From Rhizophagus clarus (Eukaryota > Glomeromycota > Glomeromycetes > Glomerales > Glomeraceae), in NCBI GenBank assembly GCA_015698045.1, contig BLAL01000239.1, forward strand, positions 372,001 to 436,000: a DNA stretch of 64,000 nucleotides. The letters are read 5' to 3'. The notes under the pieces were generated by a model, which made no database searches, was not told the DNA's origin, and was given only the letters and a program-made list of their open reading frames with translations. Numbering within the stretch: position 1 is the stretch's first letter; every line of letters begins with the position of its first letter. Positions 34,429 through 44,929 of this stretch are shown here, in pieces. The position numbers and the translations under genes are program-made.

Positions 34429-37400
34429 AAAAAGAAAAAATAGAAAAAGCAATTGAAAGTCGATGCAAAGATTTAGAAGAAAACAAAAAACGTATGCTTG
34501 ATAGTATAGCAGAACGTGAAATTAGAACTATCATAATTGATCGAGTATTAATAACAGATGAAAAAGATCAAGATATTTTATTAACTAGACCAGAAGAAAT
34601 TAAAAAGGAAGTAAATAGACATTTTCAGACGATTGCAGGTGTTGTTAATAAAGATAAAAATATTCCTAAAGATTGGTTAAATGAATATAATCCTAAAGAA
34701 GAAATTGATGAAAATATTTATAATAATGTATTACAACCAATAAGTGCAATAGAATGGGAAGAGACTATTAATAATCTTCCTAATGGAAAAGCTAGTGGAC
34801 CTAGTTCAATGACTTATGATGATATCAAACTAGCATCAAAAGAATTTAACAATATTTTAAAAATGATAGTTAATGAAATTTTTGAGACACAAGTAATTCC
34901 AGCTGATTGGAAAAAGGCAAATGTTTATCCGATACCAAAGCCTAAACCCTGGGGGTTCCAATTGATTAACACAAGACCAATTACATTATTGGAACCTGCA
35001 AGAAAGTTAATGATGAAAATTATAACTAATAGACTTTCAAAAATAATACAAGAAAAAAATGTATTACAGGGATTTCAATTTGCTGGATTACCTCTAGCAT
35101 CAACTTTTGAACCTTTAAGAATCCTTAATGAAATTATACAACATGCCAATGAATATGATAAAGATTTATGGCTTTTAGCATTAGATATGTCAAAAGCCTA
35201 TGATCGGGTTAATATATTTATGTTGGAAAAATCCTTAAAAAGAATTAAAATTCCAATAAAATTAATTAACATAATTAAAGAATTATTCTTAGGAAGAAGT
35301 AATCAAGTATTTACATCAGTAGGATTAACAGAACCATACAATGTAAAGATAGGAATAGATCAAGGGGAAATAATATCACCACTACTCTGGTGTATATATT
35401 ATGATCCACTCTTAACAAAAATAAGAAAAATGAATATTGGATATAAATTAACAGGAAGAAAAGTATTAAATATTTATGAAAATATACAACAAAATATTTG
35501 TACAACAATTCCTGGACTCTCGTACATGGATGACACAAACTTCATCTCAGATAATCAGATTGAATTGGAAAGTATTTTGAAAATAGCAGATTCATTTTAT
35601 AATTTAAATGATATAAAAATAAATAAAGAGAAATCTGATTTATTATTAAGAAAAAAGAAAAAAGCAAAATTAGAAGATGAAGTATTAATTAAATTTGGGA
35701 ATAATGAGATTAAATTAAATCCAATAAAAGCAAATGGATCAATCCGAATTCTTGGTGTATGGTTCAATGCATATAATCAAAGAAAACATATCATTAATCA
35801 AATTAAAGAAGAAATTCAAAATGTAAATAACAATATGTTAAAGAAAAAAGCAGTTACAGATAAACAGATGATGTATGTTTTTAATGCATTAATTCTACCA
35901 AAAATAGAATATCGTACCCAACTTACGATTCTAACAGATGATGAATGTAATAACTTGATGAAACCAATAAGAAAAACCTTTAAAAATAAACTTCATTTGG
36001 CATCAACAATTCCTAATTCAATAATAGAATGTAACCTTTTATATGATTTGAGACAGATAAATGATAATCATATTCAATCAAAGGTTACTAACTTTTTTAT
36101 ACAAATAAATGACAAAGGAATCTTAGGGGAAATAACTAAGATAAGATTATATAATGTACAAGAACATTTATTATTAGATGATAATCCTTTATATGTGTTC
36201 TCATTAAGAAATATTAAAAAATTAAAAAAAATAGAAAAAAAAATAAAAAATAACTTTATAATTGAAAATTTAATATTATTAAGAAAAAACAATTTAAGTA
36301 TTGAAGAAAATATAGAAAAAAGTTGGTTTAATAATTTTAAAATAAAAGGAGGTAAAAAGAAAATCTATGAAGTAGTTTCAGATGAAACATATGTAAGTAA
36401 TTTTAAGGATTTGAAAAAACATAATATAATTTTTTTAGATCAAATCACTTCATTAAAAGGAGATAAGCTATTAAGTTGGAAAGAAATGAATAATAAGAAA
36501 TATATTAAAAAAGGAATTAAAGGACGAATGTTACCAGAACCAAAAAATTATTATAAAATAAGAAAAGAAATAACATATAGTAAAGAAAATAGTAAAATAA
36601 GAGTAGAATTACAAGAAATGGATATGATTACAAATATAAAAGGTTATGAATTATATTCAGTAATAACTGATCCAACATCAAAAAGAATAGTAATGACAAT
36701 TAAAGATAATATAATATTAGGAAAAGTAATTGTAGTAGAACAACGAGAAACTTATATTCAACATTATCAAATTATTTCACATGAAAAAGATATAAATATA
36801 ATAATTAAAAAGTGTGAAGGATGTAATAAAAATGAAGATACTTATTTTAAACAAAAATATAAATGTGTAATAATGCAAAATAATGATAAAGTGTTTTTCG
36901 TAGAAAACAGAAAATGTAATATAAAGAATTTTGGAAATAATGCTATAATATTAGAAGATATCCAGTTATCAAATATTGAGCAATTATTATATGGTAATGA
37001 AATATTTTCTTATGAACCAATGGCATATATAGCAGATGATTGTAGAATTGAAGAAAATAATGTCAAAGATATTATTTCATTATATTTAGATAATTCATTA
37101 GATCGTGAAAAACTAATTATAATTAAAGAAAAATTAAAATTAATAAAGAATAATATAATATATATTGATGGATCTGTCAAGAATAATGGAACTAAAGAAT
37201 GTGAATCAATTTTTGGCGCAATTTTTTATAATGAAAACTTTATAGAAATAGCTGAATTTTATTCAACATATGAAAATTGGATATCATCTAATAAAGCAGA
37301 AACATTAGCATTATTAATTGCATTAATTGTACAACCAGAAAATGGAGAAGTTAAAATTTTCACAGATAGCATAATAGTATTTAATAACTTTATGTTAATC

Positions 37401-38498
37401 AAAGAAAAACATTATAATTTAACTCCAAGACAAATATTTAAATTAGCCTCAAATAATACATTATGGGCAACAATTATGGATATCATTAAAAAATTAAAAT
37501 TAAAAGTTGATGTATTAAAAATAAATGCTCATTCAGGAGATAAATATAATGAAGAAGTAGATAAGAGAATAAAAGAACAATATGTAAATATAGGAAGAAT
37601 GGGAATTAATATAAAAGGTTCAACAGACATTATTCCATATGTACCAAAATGGAGAAATATAATTATAGAGAAAAACCTTAGAAAATTTATGACAAATATA
37701 ACCCGTACAAAAGGTCTAGAAAAGTTCTTAAATCAAAATCGTAATAATAAATATAGGAAATTACAAGTAGACTGGAACATCACCTTTGCATATCTAAAAG
37801 GTAATGAAACTTATTATACAACAACTTTTAAAGATTGCAGAAGAAAAAGAATAAAAATCCAGAGATTAATGGAAGAAATACCAACCATTGAACAGATGAA
37901 AAAATCTCAATATAATATATATAAAAAATGGAAATGTGTTCAATGTAATAGGAAAAAAGAAACTTTTATTCATGTATGGAAATGTAATAAGAATAAAAAA
38001 ATATTAAGAACAATTCAAAAAATAGTTTTAAAATATCTTATAAGATTAATAAATGAAATATCAGATAATAATATAAAAATAAGAATAGAAGATTTTGAGC
38101 AATTATCTATATTTAAAATAATTGATGATAATCAAAATCTTTCCTTCATTGATGTAATTAAAGGAATTTTCCCACTGGAATTAACAGATCTAATTAAAAC
38201 TAATATTGGAAATCAAACAAAAAAAATCATAGAAATAGGAAAAAAATTTTTAGAATTTGTGTTTGATATATTACATAAAAAGATATGGAAACCACGTTGT
38301 GAAAAAATGAAGAAAAAGGAAAAAGAAAAAAAGATCACCAAAAAAATGAAAAAGATGAGAAGTTATGATAAAAATCAGAAAAAAATAGTATCAACTAATC
38401 AAATTAATAAATATGTTAATTTGGGTGGATTAATAGATAACATATACTTTGGGAGAAATATATTGGATTTTATAGTATATGTGAACCTAGTTAGATAG
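34414..38498 (+). pseudogene. LINE ORF2, reverse transcriptase, RNase H and zinc-finger part
   Basis: The frame is long and open, 1,334 residues from the ATG at 34494. RT motifs in order are NGKASGPSSMTYDDI, LALDMSKAYDRVN, GIDQGEIISPLLW and YMDD at 35523-35534 (YMDD in place of the more common YADD). An RNase HI domain follows near 37160-37580 with YIDGS (Asp), KAETLAL (Glu), FTDSI (Asp) and a final HSGDKYNEEVD (Asp). Toward the C-terminus a CVQCNRKKETFIHVWKC finger (C-x2-C-x8-H-x3-C) is present, then a Lys-rich tail. The domain order RT, RNase H, zinc finger is complete. The break to the endonuclease part is a frameshift only. Confidence 0.9.
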
Positions 38499-38779
38499 AA
38501 AGAATTTATTTATAATAATTTTATTTATTTTTATTTTATTTTTTACTTTAGATTATTTTCTTTATTTTGTCCAGTTTCTGGATGAGTAGTATTTTTATTC
38601 TTTCTTTTATTTATCATCTAACCTGGTTTAACAGATAATTAATTTCTTAGAAATTTTTTATTAGTTAGGATAAACTAGAATTGTAGTCGTATATAGTTTC
38701 TTTATAAACTATAAGACCTAATCAGTTTTCCAACATGTACCTTAAAATCCTACTTTAAATAAAATTTGAATTGTTTACC

Positions 38780-38811
<32 letters not shown>

Positions 38812-38817
<6 letters not shown>

Positions 38818-38831
38818 TAAAGCATTTATGC
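38812..38831 (+). repeat. LINE target-site duplication, middle copy
   Basis: AAAGCTTAAAGCATTTATGC lies between the poly(A) tail of the long LINE and the 5' end of the truncated LINE. The leading A residues overlap the tail. Confidence 0.85.
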
Positions 38832-40864
38832 TTCACATGAAAAAGATATAAATATAATAATTAAAAAGTGTGAAGGATGTAATAAAAATGAAGATACTTA
38901 TTTTAAACAAAAATATAAATGTGTAATAATGCAAAATAATGATAAAGTGTTTTTCGTAGAAAACAGAAAATGTAATATAAAGAATTTTGGAAATAATGCT
39001 ATAATATTAGAAGATATCCAGTTATCAAATATTGAGCAATTATTATATGGTAATGAAATATTTTCTTATGAACCAATGGCATATATAGCAGATGATTGTA
39101 GAATTGAAGAAAATAATGTCAAAGATATTATTTCATTATATTTAGATAATTCATTAGATCGTGAAAAACTAATTATAATTAAAGAAAAATTAAAATTAAT
39201 AAAGAATAATATAATATATATTGATGGATCTGTCAAGAATAATGGAACTAAAGAATGTGAATCAATTTTTGGCGCAATTTTTTATAATGAAAACTTTATA
39301 GAAATAGCTGAATTTTATTCAACATATGAAAATTGGATATCATCTAATAAAGCAGAAACATTAGCATTATTAATTGCATTAATTGTACAACCAGAAAATG
39401 GAGAAGTTAAAATTTTCACAGATAGCATAATAGTATTTAATAACTTTATGTTAATCAAAGAAAAACATTATAATTTAACTCCAAGACAAATATTTAAATT
39501 AGCCTCAAATAATACATTATGGGCAACAATTATGGATATCATTAAAAAATTAAAATTAAAAGTTGATGTATTAAAAATAAATGCTCATTCAGGAGATAAA
39601 TATAATGAAGAAGTAGATAAGAGAATAAAAGAACAATATGTAAATATAGGAAGAATGGGAATTAATATAAAAGGTTCAACAGACATTATTCCATATGTAC
39701 CAAAATGGAGAAATATAATTATAGAGAAAAACCTTAGAAAATTTATGACAAATATAACCCGTACAAAAGGTCTAGAAAAGTTCTTAAATCAAAATCGTAA
39801 TAATAAATATAGGAAATTACAAGTAGACTGGAACATCACCTTTGCATATCTAAAAGGTAATGAAACTTATTATACAACAACTTTTAAAGATTGCAGAAGA
39901 AAAAGAATAAAAATCCAGAGATTAATGGAAGAAATACCAACCATTGAACAGATGAAAAAATCTCAATATAATATATATAAAAAATGGAAATGTGTTCAAT
40001 GTAATAGGAAAAAAGAAACTTTTATTCATGTATGGAAATGTAATAAGAATAAAAAAATATTAAGAACAATTCAAAAAATAGTTTTAAAATATCTTATAAG
40101 ATTAATAAATGAAATATCAGATAATAATATAAAAATAAGAATAGAAGATTTTGAGCAATTATCTATATTTAAAATAATTGATGATAATCAAAATCTTTCC
40201 TTCATTGATGTAATTAAAGGAATTTTCCCACTGGAATTAACAGATCTAATTAAAACTAATATTGGAAATCAAACAAAAAAAATCATAGAAATAGGAAAAA
40301 AATTTTTAGAATTTGTGTTTGATATATTACATAAAAAGATATGGAAACCACGTTGTGAAAAAATGAAGAAAAAGGAAAAAGAAAAAAAGATCACCAAAAA
40401 AATGAAAAAGATGAGAAGTTATGATAAAAATCAGAAAAAAATAGTATCAACTAATCAAATTAATAAATATGTTAATTTGGGTGGATTAATAGATAACATA
40501 TACTTTGGGAGAAATATATTGGATTTTATAGTATATGTGAACCTAGTTAGATAGAAAGAATTTATTTATAATAATTTTATTTATTTTTATTTTATTTTTT
40601 ACTTTAGATTATTTTCTTTATTTTGTCCAGTTTCTGGATGAGTAGTATTTTTATTCTTTCTTTTATTTATCATCTAACCTGGTTTAACAGATAATTAATT
40701 TCTTAGAAATTTTTTATTAGTTAGGATAAACTAGAATTGTAGTCGTATATAGTTTCTTTATAAACTATAAGACCTAATCAGTTTTCCAACATGTACCTTA
40801 AAATCCTATTTTAAATAAAATTTGAATTGTTTACCAGTAAAAAAAAAAAAAAAAAAAAAAAAAA
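38832..40864 (+). mobile_element. 5'-truncated LINE copy, same family and same target site
   Basis: It corresponds to 36776-38782 of the long copy at a constant offset of 2,056 bp with no indels. The only difference seen is C at 38753 versus T at 40809. The tail is 26 A (40839-40864), followed by the same target sequence. It contains the open frame 38929-40554, which is the C-terminal 541 residues of ORF2 (RNase H, zinc finger, Lys-rich tail) and lacks the RT domain. It is not capable of movement by itself. Confidence 0.9.
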
Positions 40865-40881
40865 GCTTAAAGCATTTATGC
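40862..40881 (+). repeat. LINE target-site duplication, third copy
   Basis: AAAGCTTAAAGCATTTATGC, followed by unique flank CTAATGATTAATGC. Confidence 0.85.
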
Positions 40882-41159
40882 CTAATGATTAATGCATATG
40901 CTTATGCTTAGGCTTCTTTTGACATCAAAAGAGTAAAATCGCGATTTAGGCCTTCCTGTGCCACTTTCATTGCATGTTTAGTTGAGTCATCAAATAATAG
41001 GTTTTTGTAAAATTTTTTAATTTCGTTGATCCTACTTTTTAATTTCGTTGATCCTATCAAGAAAACCATCAATTGTACCCGCTGAAAACAAAAGTTTATT
41101 AATAAATTCTGCCCAAAAAACAACCAGGACTAAAGAAAATTATTAAATAGGTTATATTA
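40882..41159. other. Short intergenic flank
   Basis: A 71-residue minus-strand frame (40908-41123) has no recognisable domain; a 20-bp repeat (TTTTTAATTTCGTTGATCCT) occurs twice at 41016-41056. Confidence 0.35.
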
Positions 41160-43030
41160 GAGAAAGAAAAAAATAAACATAAAATTATTTTTTTTATTAA
41201 ATGATTAGTCAATCATTTTTGTTATTTTTTTCATTAAAATGTCAAAATGATTAACAATCAAGAAAATTATTTTCTTAATCAAAATAATTAAGAAAAAATT
41301 GTTTTTTCTAAAGTCATTTTTTTTAAACAAAATAATTTAATTAAGAAAAACAATTGTTTTTTTATTATTGAAAAAATGGTAAAAATGATAAACAATAGAG
41401 TATTTTTTTTTTTTAAAAAAAAAAAGAAAAATAATTTTTTCGTTATTCAGTTTAAAAATTGTTTAAGAAATAGTTTATTTTATTTTGATTTTCCAGTTTA
41501 AAAAAAAAAAACAAATAATTTTTTAATGAATTTATTAGTATTCGGTTAAAAAAACTGTTAAAAATAAATTATTAATCATTTGGTTTAATAAACAAATTTT
41601 TTTAATTATTTGGTTTAATAATTGTTAAATCAAGCATTAGGTAGTTTTAAAAACCACAAAAAAATTCATTTTTTTTTGATTATAGAAAAAAAATCATTTT
41701 TCTTAATCAAATAATTAAAGAAAAAAATTGTTTTTTTTTTATTTTTCCAATTAAACAACTAAAAAAAAATCATTTTTTTTTAAGTGAAATGATTAAAAAA
41801 AATCACTTTTCGATTAAAATAATTGTTAAAACTATTTTAAAAAATATGCCATTTTTAAGAAAATAATTAAAAAAAATAGAGCATTTTTTTTTTTTAAAAA
41901 AAAAAAAGAACAATTTTTCGTTATTTAACTTAAAATCATTAAAAAAAATAGCCTACTTTCAATAATTTATTTCTTAACAGTTCTTTAACCGAATAATAAC
42001 AAATAAATTATTTTTTTTTTTAAACCAGAAATTTGGTTTAATAAATAAATTGTTTACTTATTGATTTAATAAACCGTTAAATTAAGTATTAAGTAGTTAA
42101 AAAATCTCTAAAAAAATTAATTTTATTCAATTTATTTACTTAAAATTTTTAGTTCATAAACCGTTAAAAGAATAATTATTACTGAATCATTCAACTTAAC
42201 AGCACAAAATTATAATTTTAAGTTATTTAGTTTAATAAAATCAAAAAAAATTTTTTTTTTAACTATCTGGTTTAATTGATCACTAAAAAATAAATTATTT
42301 TTTTTAATTATCCGATTATAAGCTAATAATTTAATTATCCAGTTTAAATAAATCATTAAAAAAAAAATAAAATTGATTTTTTGATTTATACAGTTTAATA
42401 AATTGTTAAAAAAAATTAAATAAACTTAACTATTCGATTTAATAAATCATAAAGAAAAGGTAAAAAAAATTAAAGTATTCAATTTAAAACCACTAAAAAT
42501 TATTTTTTTTAAAAAAAAATAAATTATTTAATCTGGGAAAAAAAGAATTATTAACCGGTTAAAAATTAATCCATTAAAAAAAATGAATTATTAACCTGTT
42601 AAAAAAAATATTAATTCGTTAAAAATAAGCATTATCAATCCATTAGAAAATAAATTAATTATGTCAGTCTAATAGAATAAATCAATAAAAAAAATTAATA
42701 TTTTTTAATTATCCAGTTTAATAAATAAACTGCTAAAGCATTTGTTACATTATTAATTTTTATCAAGTAAATAATTAAAACAAATTAATTTAAGTAATTT
42801 TAATAAAAAAAAAATGCGTAATCATTTAGCAAAAAAATAATGTTAGTCACTTTTTATTAATCTTTTTTTGACAAAAATGATATAAATACTTTTATATTAA
42901 AGTAAAAATGATATTAATACTTTTCTATTGATAGTTTAATAAAAATAATTTAATTAATCATTTTTGTTATTTACTTTTAATAAAAATAATATTAGTTTTA
43001 TTTTAATCTTTTTAATAAAATAATTTAACA
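41160..43030. repeat. Degenerate AT-rich satellite-like repeat
   Basis: Almost 1.9 kb of diverged units of roughly 35-45 bp built on TTTAATAAATCATTAAAAAA and AATTATCCAGTTTAATAAA. Two T12A11-12 tracts occur at 41403-41425 and 41884-41907. A similar composition recurs at 45440-45850. No coding. Confidence 0.6.
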
Positions 43031-43581
43031 TTTTTTTTTTTATTAATTATCGACATTGCTCAACACCACAATCATGTGATTTATAAAAAAAATTTTATTG
43101 GCTAATTTATGATTTTATTTATACATAATTTTATAAAAAATCGAATGCACTGCAATATATAAGAAAGAACGGGAAAGTACAATAAAATAGGACAATAAAG
43201 AAGACAAAGGAAGAATAAAAGAGAAAGGAAAGATACATGAAAATGGACAAAGGAAATGAAGTAGGAACAAGAGAAACGAAGAAAGAATAAGAATGAAAAA
43301 AGCAAAAGGGAATTAAAAGGAATAAAAAAACAATGGTAATGAAAAAGGAATGAAAGAAATGAATGGCAAATGAAAAAGAAAAAAGGAGCAAAGGAGGAAT
43401 AAATCAACAAAGGAACAAAAAAGTAACAAAAGAAGCCAAAGATCAATGAAAGAAACCAAAGATCATGGAAAAAAACAAAGATCATGGAAAAGAAGCCAAA
43501 GATCATTGAAGGAGACAAGGATCAAATCAACAAAAGAAACAAGAAAACGATTAATGAAAGAGATAAGGATCAATGAAAAAA
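43031..43581. repeat. Purine-rich tract, precursor-like to the minisatellite
   Basis: A run of A/G-rich words (AAAGGAAG, GGAAAAGAAGCCAAAGATCA) grades into the 19-bp repeat. The long Phe-rich minus-strand frames here (43102-43518) are products of composition, not genes. Confidence 0.55.
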
Positions 43582-44094
43582 ACAAGAATTAACAAAAGAA
43601 ACAAGAATTAACAAAAGAAACAAGAATTATCAAATGAAACAAGAATTATCAAAAGAAACAAGAATTATCAAAAGAAACAAGAATTAACAAAAGAAACAAG
43701 AATTAACAAAAGAAACAAGAATTAACAAACGAAACAAGAATTAACAAAAGAAACAAGAATTAACAAACGAAACAAGAATTAACAAACGAAACAAGAATTA
43801 TCAAAAGAAACAAGAATTATCAAAAGAAACAAGAATTAACAAAAGAAACAAGAATTAACAAAAGAAACAAGAATTAACAAACGAAACAAGAATTAACAAA
43901 AGAAACAAGAATTAACAAACGAAACAAGAATTAACAAAAGAAACAAGAATTAACAAATGAAACAAGAATTAACAAAAGAAACAAGAATTAACAAAAGAAA
44001 CAAGAATTAACAAAAGAAACAAGAATTAACAAAAGAAACAAGAATTAACAAAAGAAACAAGAATTAACAAAAGAAACAAGAATTAACAAAAAAA
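43582..44094 (+). repeat. 19-bp minisatellite, about 27 units
   Basis: The unit is ACAAGAATTAACAAAAGAA with variants AACAAACG, ATCAAAAG and ATCAAATG at the core. Variants are grouped rather than random, as expected from slippage and unequal exchange. A 19-bp unit shifts frame each time, so it is not a protein repeat. Confidence 0.9.
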
Positions 44095-44750
44095 TAAAAT
44101 CAACAAAACCAACAAAAAGGATAAAGGCAAAGTAAGAAAAATAACGGGAAAAAATGAAAGATACCGAAACACCCACCCATAAAATATAAAAAGAAAACAG
44201 TTAATATCATCTTAAAAGAAAATAAAATAATAAGAGAAAGAGACGAAGTAGACTCACTTGAATCTAAAAAAGAGATAAAAAGATTAGTAAAAGAACAAAA
44301 GAACAAACAAAAAGAAGAAAAGAAAGTAAAACTCACTTCGATTTCTGTCAAAATGGAATTAAAAACAGACGTATCTAAAAAAAAGCACAAGCAAGTTAAT
44401 AAAGAATAAGAAAAAGGAAATAAATGCAGAAAAAAGCTTACCTATTACCAGTACTTTGAAATCAGAATCTACTGTTTAATAAACAAAAAGAAAAAAAATT
44501 GAAATGTTAGGAACGTGTTGTTAAAGTCAATTTAAAAAAAAATGATCTTTTCCTTACTGAATCCTCACACGTCTGAAGATCCAGCTACCTAAAAAAGAAA
44601 ACTGAAATGTAAGTAGAACATTTGATAAAAGAAAAAAAATTAATAAAAAAAACTTTTCGTAATCCCTACCAAAATTCTACATGTCTAAAGCCGCACCTAA
44701 AAAATTAACAAGAAAAATAATTAAAATAAATCGCATCTATCTAAATAAAT
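44095..44750 (-). repeat. Exon-like modular repeat, inverted block
   Basis: On the minus strand: TTTTTTAGGTAGCTGG (near 44583-44597) then ATCTTCAGACGTGTGAGG, and TTTTTTAGGTGCGGC (near 44687-44702) then a segment with ACATGTAGAATTTTGG. These match the modules at 14.6-15.2 kb in order and wording. Confidence 0.5.
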
Positions 44751-44889
44751 AAACTGATTAGGTGTGTAACATATAAACATATGATGTGGTGTTTAACACC
44801 ATTGGTGCATTTTATAGTTTTTGTTAATTATTTTTACATCCAATAAATCCAATAAACGAGTACTAGGTACAGTATATATACTCATATAT

Positions 44890-44929
44890 CATAGGGGGAC
44901 GAAGTCCCCTAAATAAGCGCATATTCTAG
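44890..44929 (+). mobile_element. Helitron-like 3' terminus
   Basis: The perfect hairpin GGGGAC-GAA-GTCCCC (44895-44909) is followed after 16 bp by CTAG (44926-44929) and then T. Helitrons end in a GC-rich hairpin a short distance before CTRR and insert between A and T. The 5' end (TC) and a Rep/helicase gene were not found, so this could be a short non-autonomous copy or chance. Confidence 0.4.

Larger units (their letters stand above)
30707..38814 (+). mobile_element. Near-full-length LINE retrotransposon (APE endonuclease, RT, RNase H)
   Basis: The element is about 8.1 kb: 5' leader 30707-30796, ORF1 30797-32973, ORF2 from about 33004 to 38498, 3' UTR 38499-38782 and a tail of 32 A (38783-38814). 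It is flanked by a 17-20 bp target duplication. An ORF1 with RNA-binding folds and zinc knuckle, an ORF2 with apurinic-type endonuclease, RT and then RNase H place it among RNase H-bearing non-LTR clades (I/Tad-like). Each ORF carries one frameshift, so this copy is not autonomous as read. Its 3' 2,007 bp are 99.95 percent identical to the truncated copy next to it, so activity was recent. Confidence 0.9.

Noticed and set aside
43102..43518. 138-residue Phe/Ser-rich minus-strand ORF
   Set aside because: It is the complement of a purine-rich low-complexity tract; composition alone explains it.
43582..44094. Regular repeat array that could suggest CRISPR
   Set aside because: The units are contiguous 19-mers with no unique spacers, and the genome is eukaryotic.
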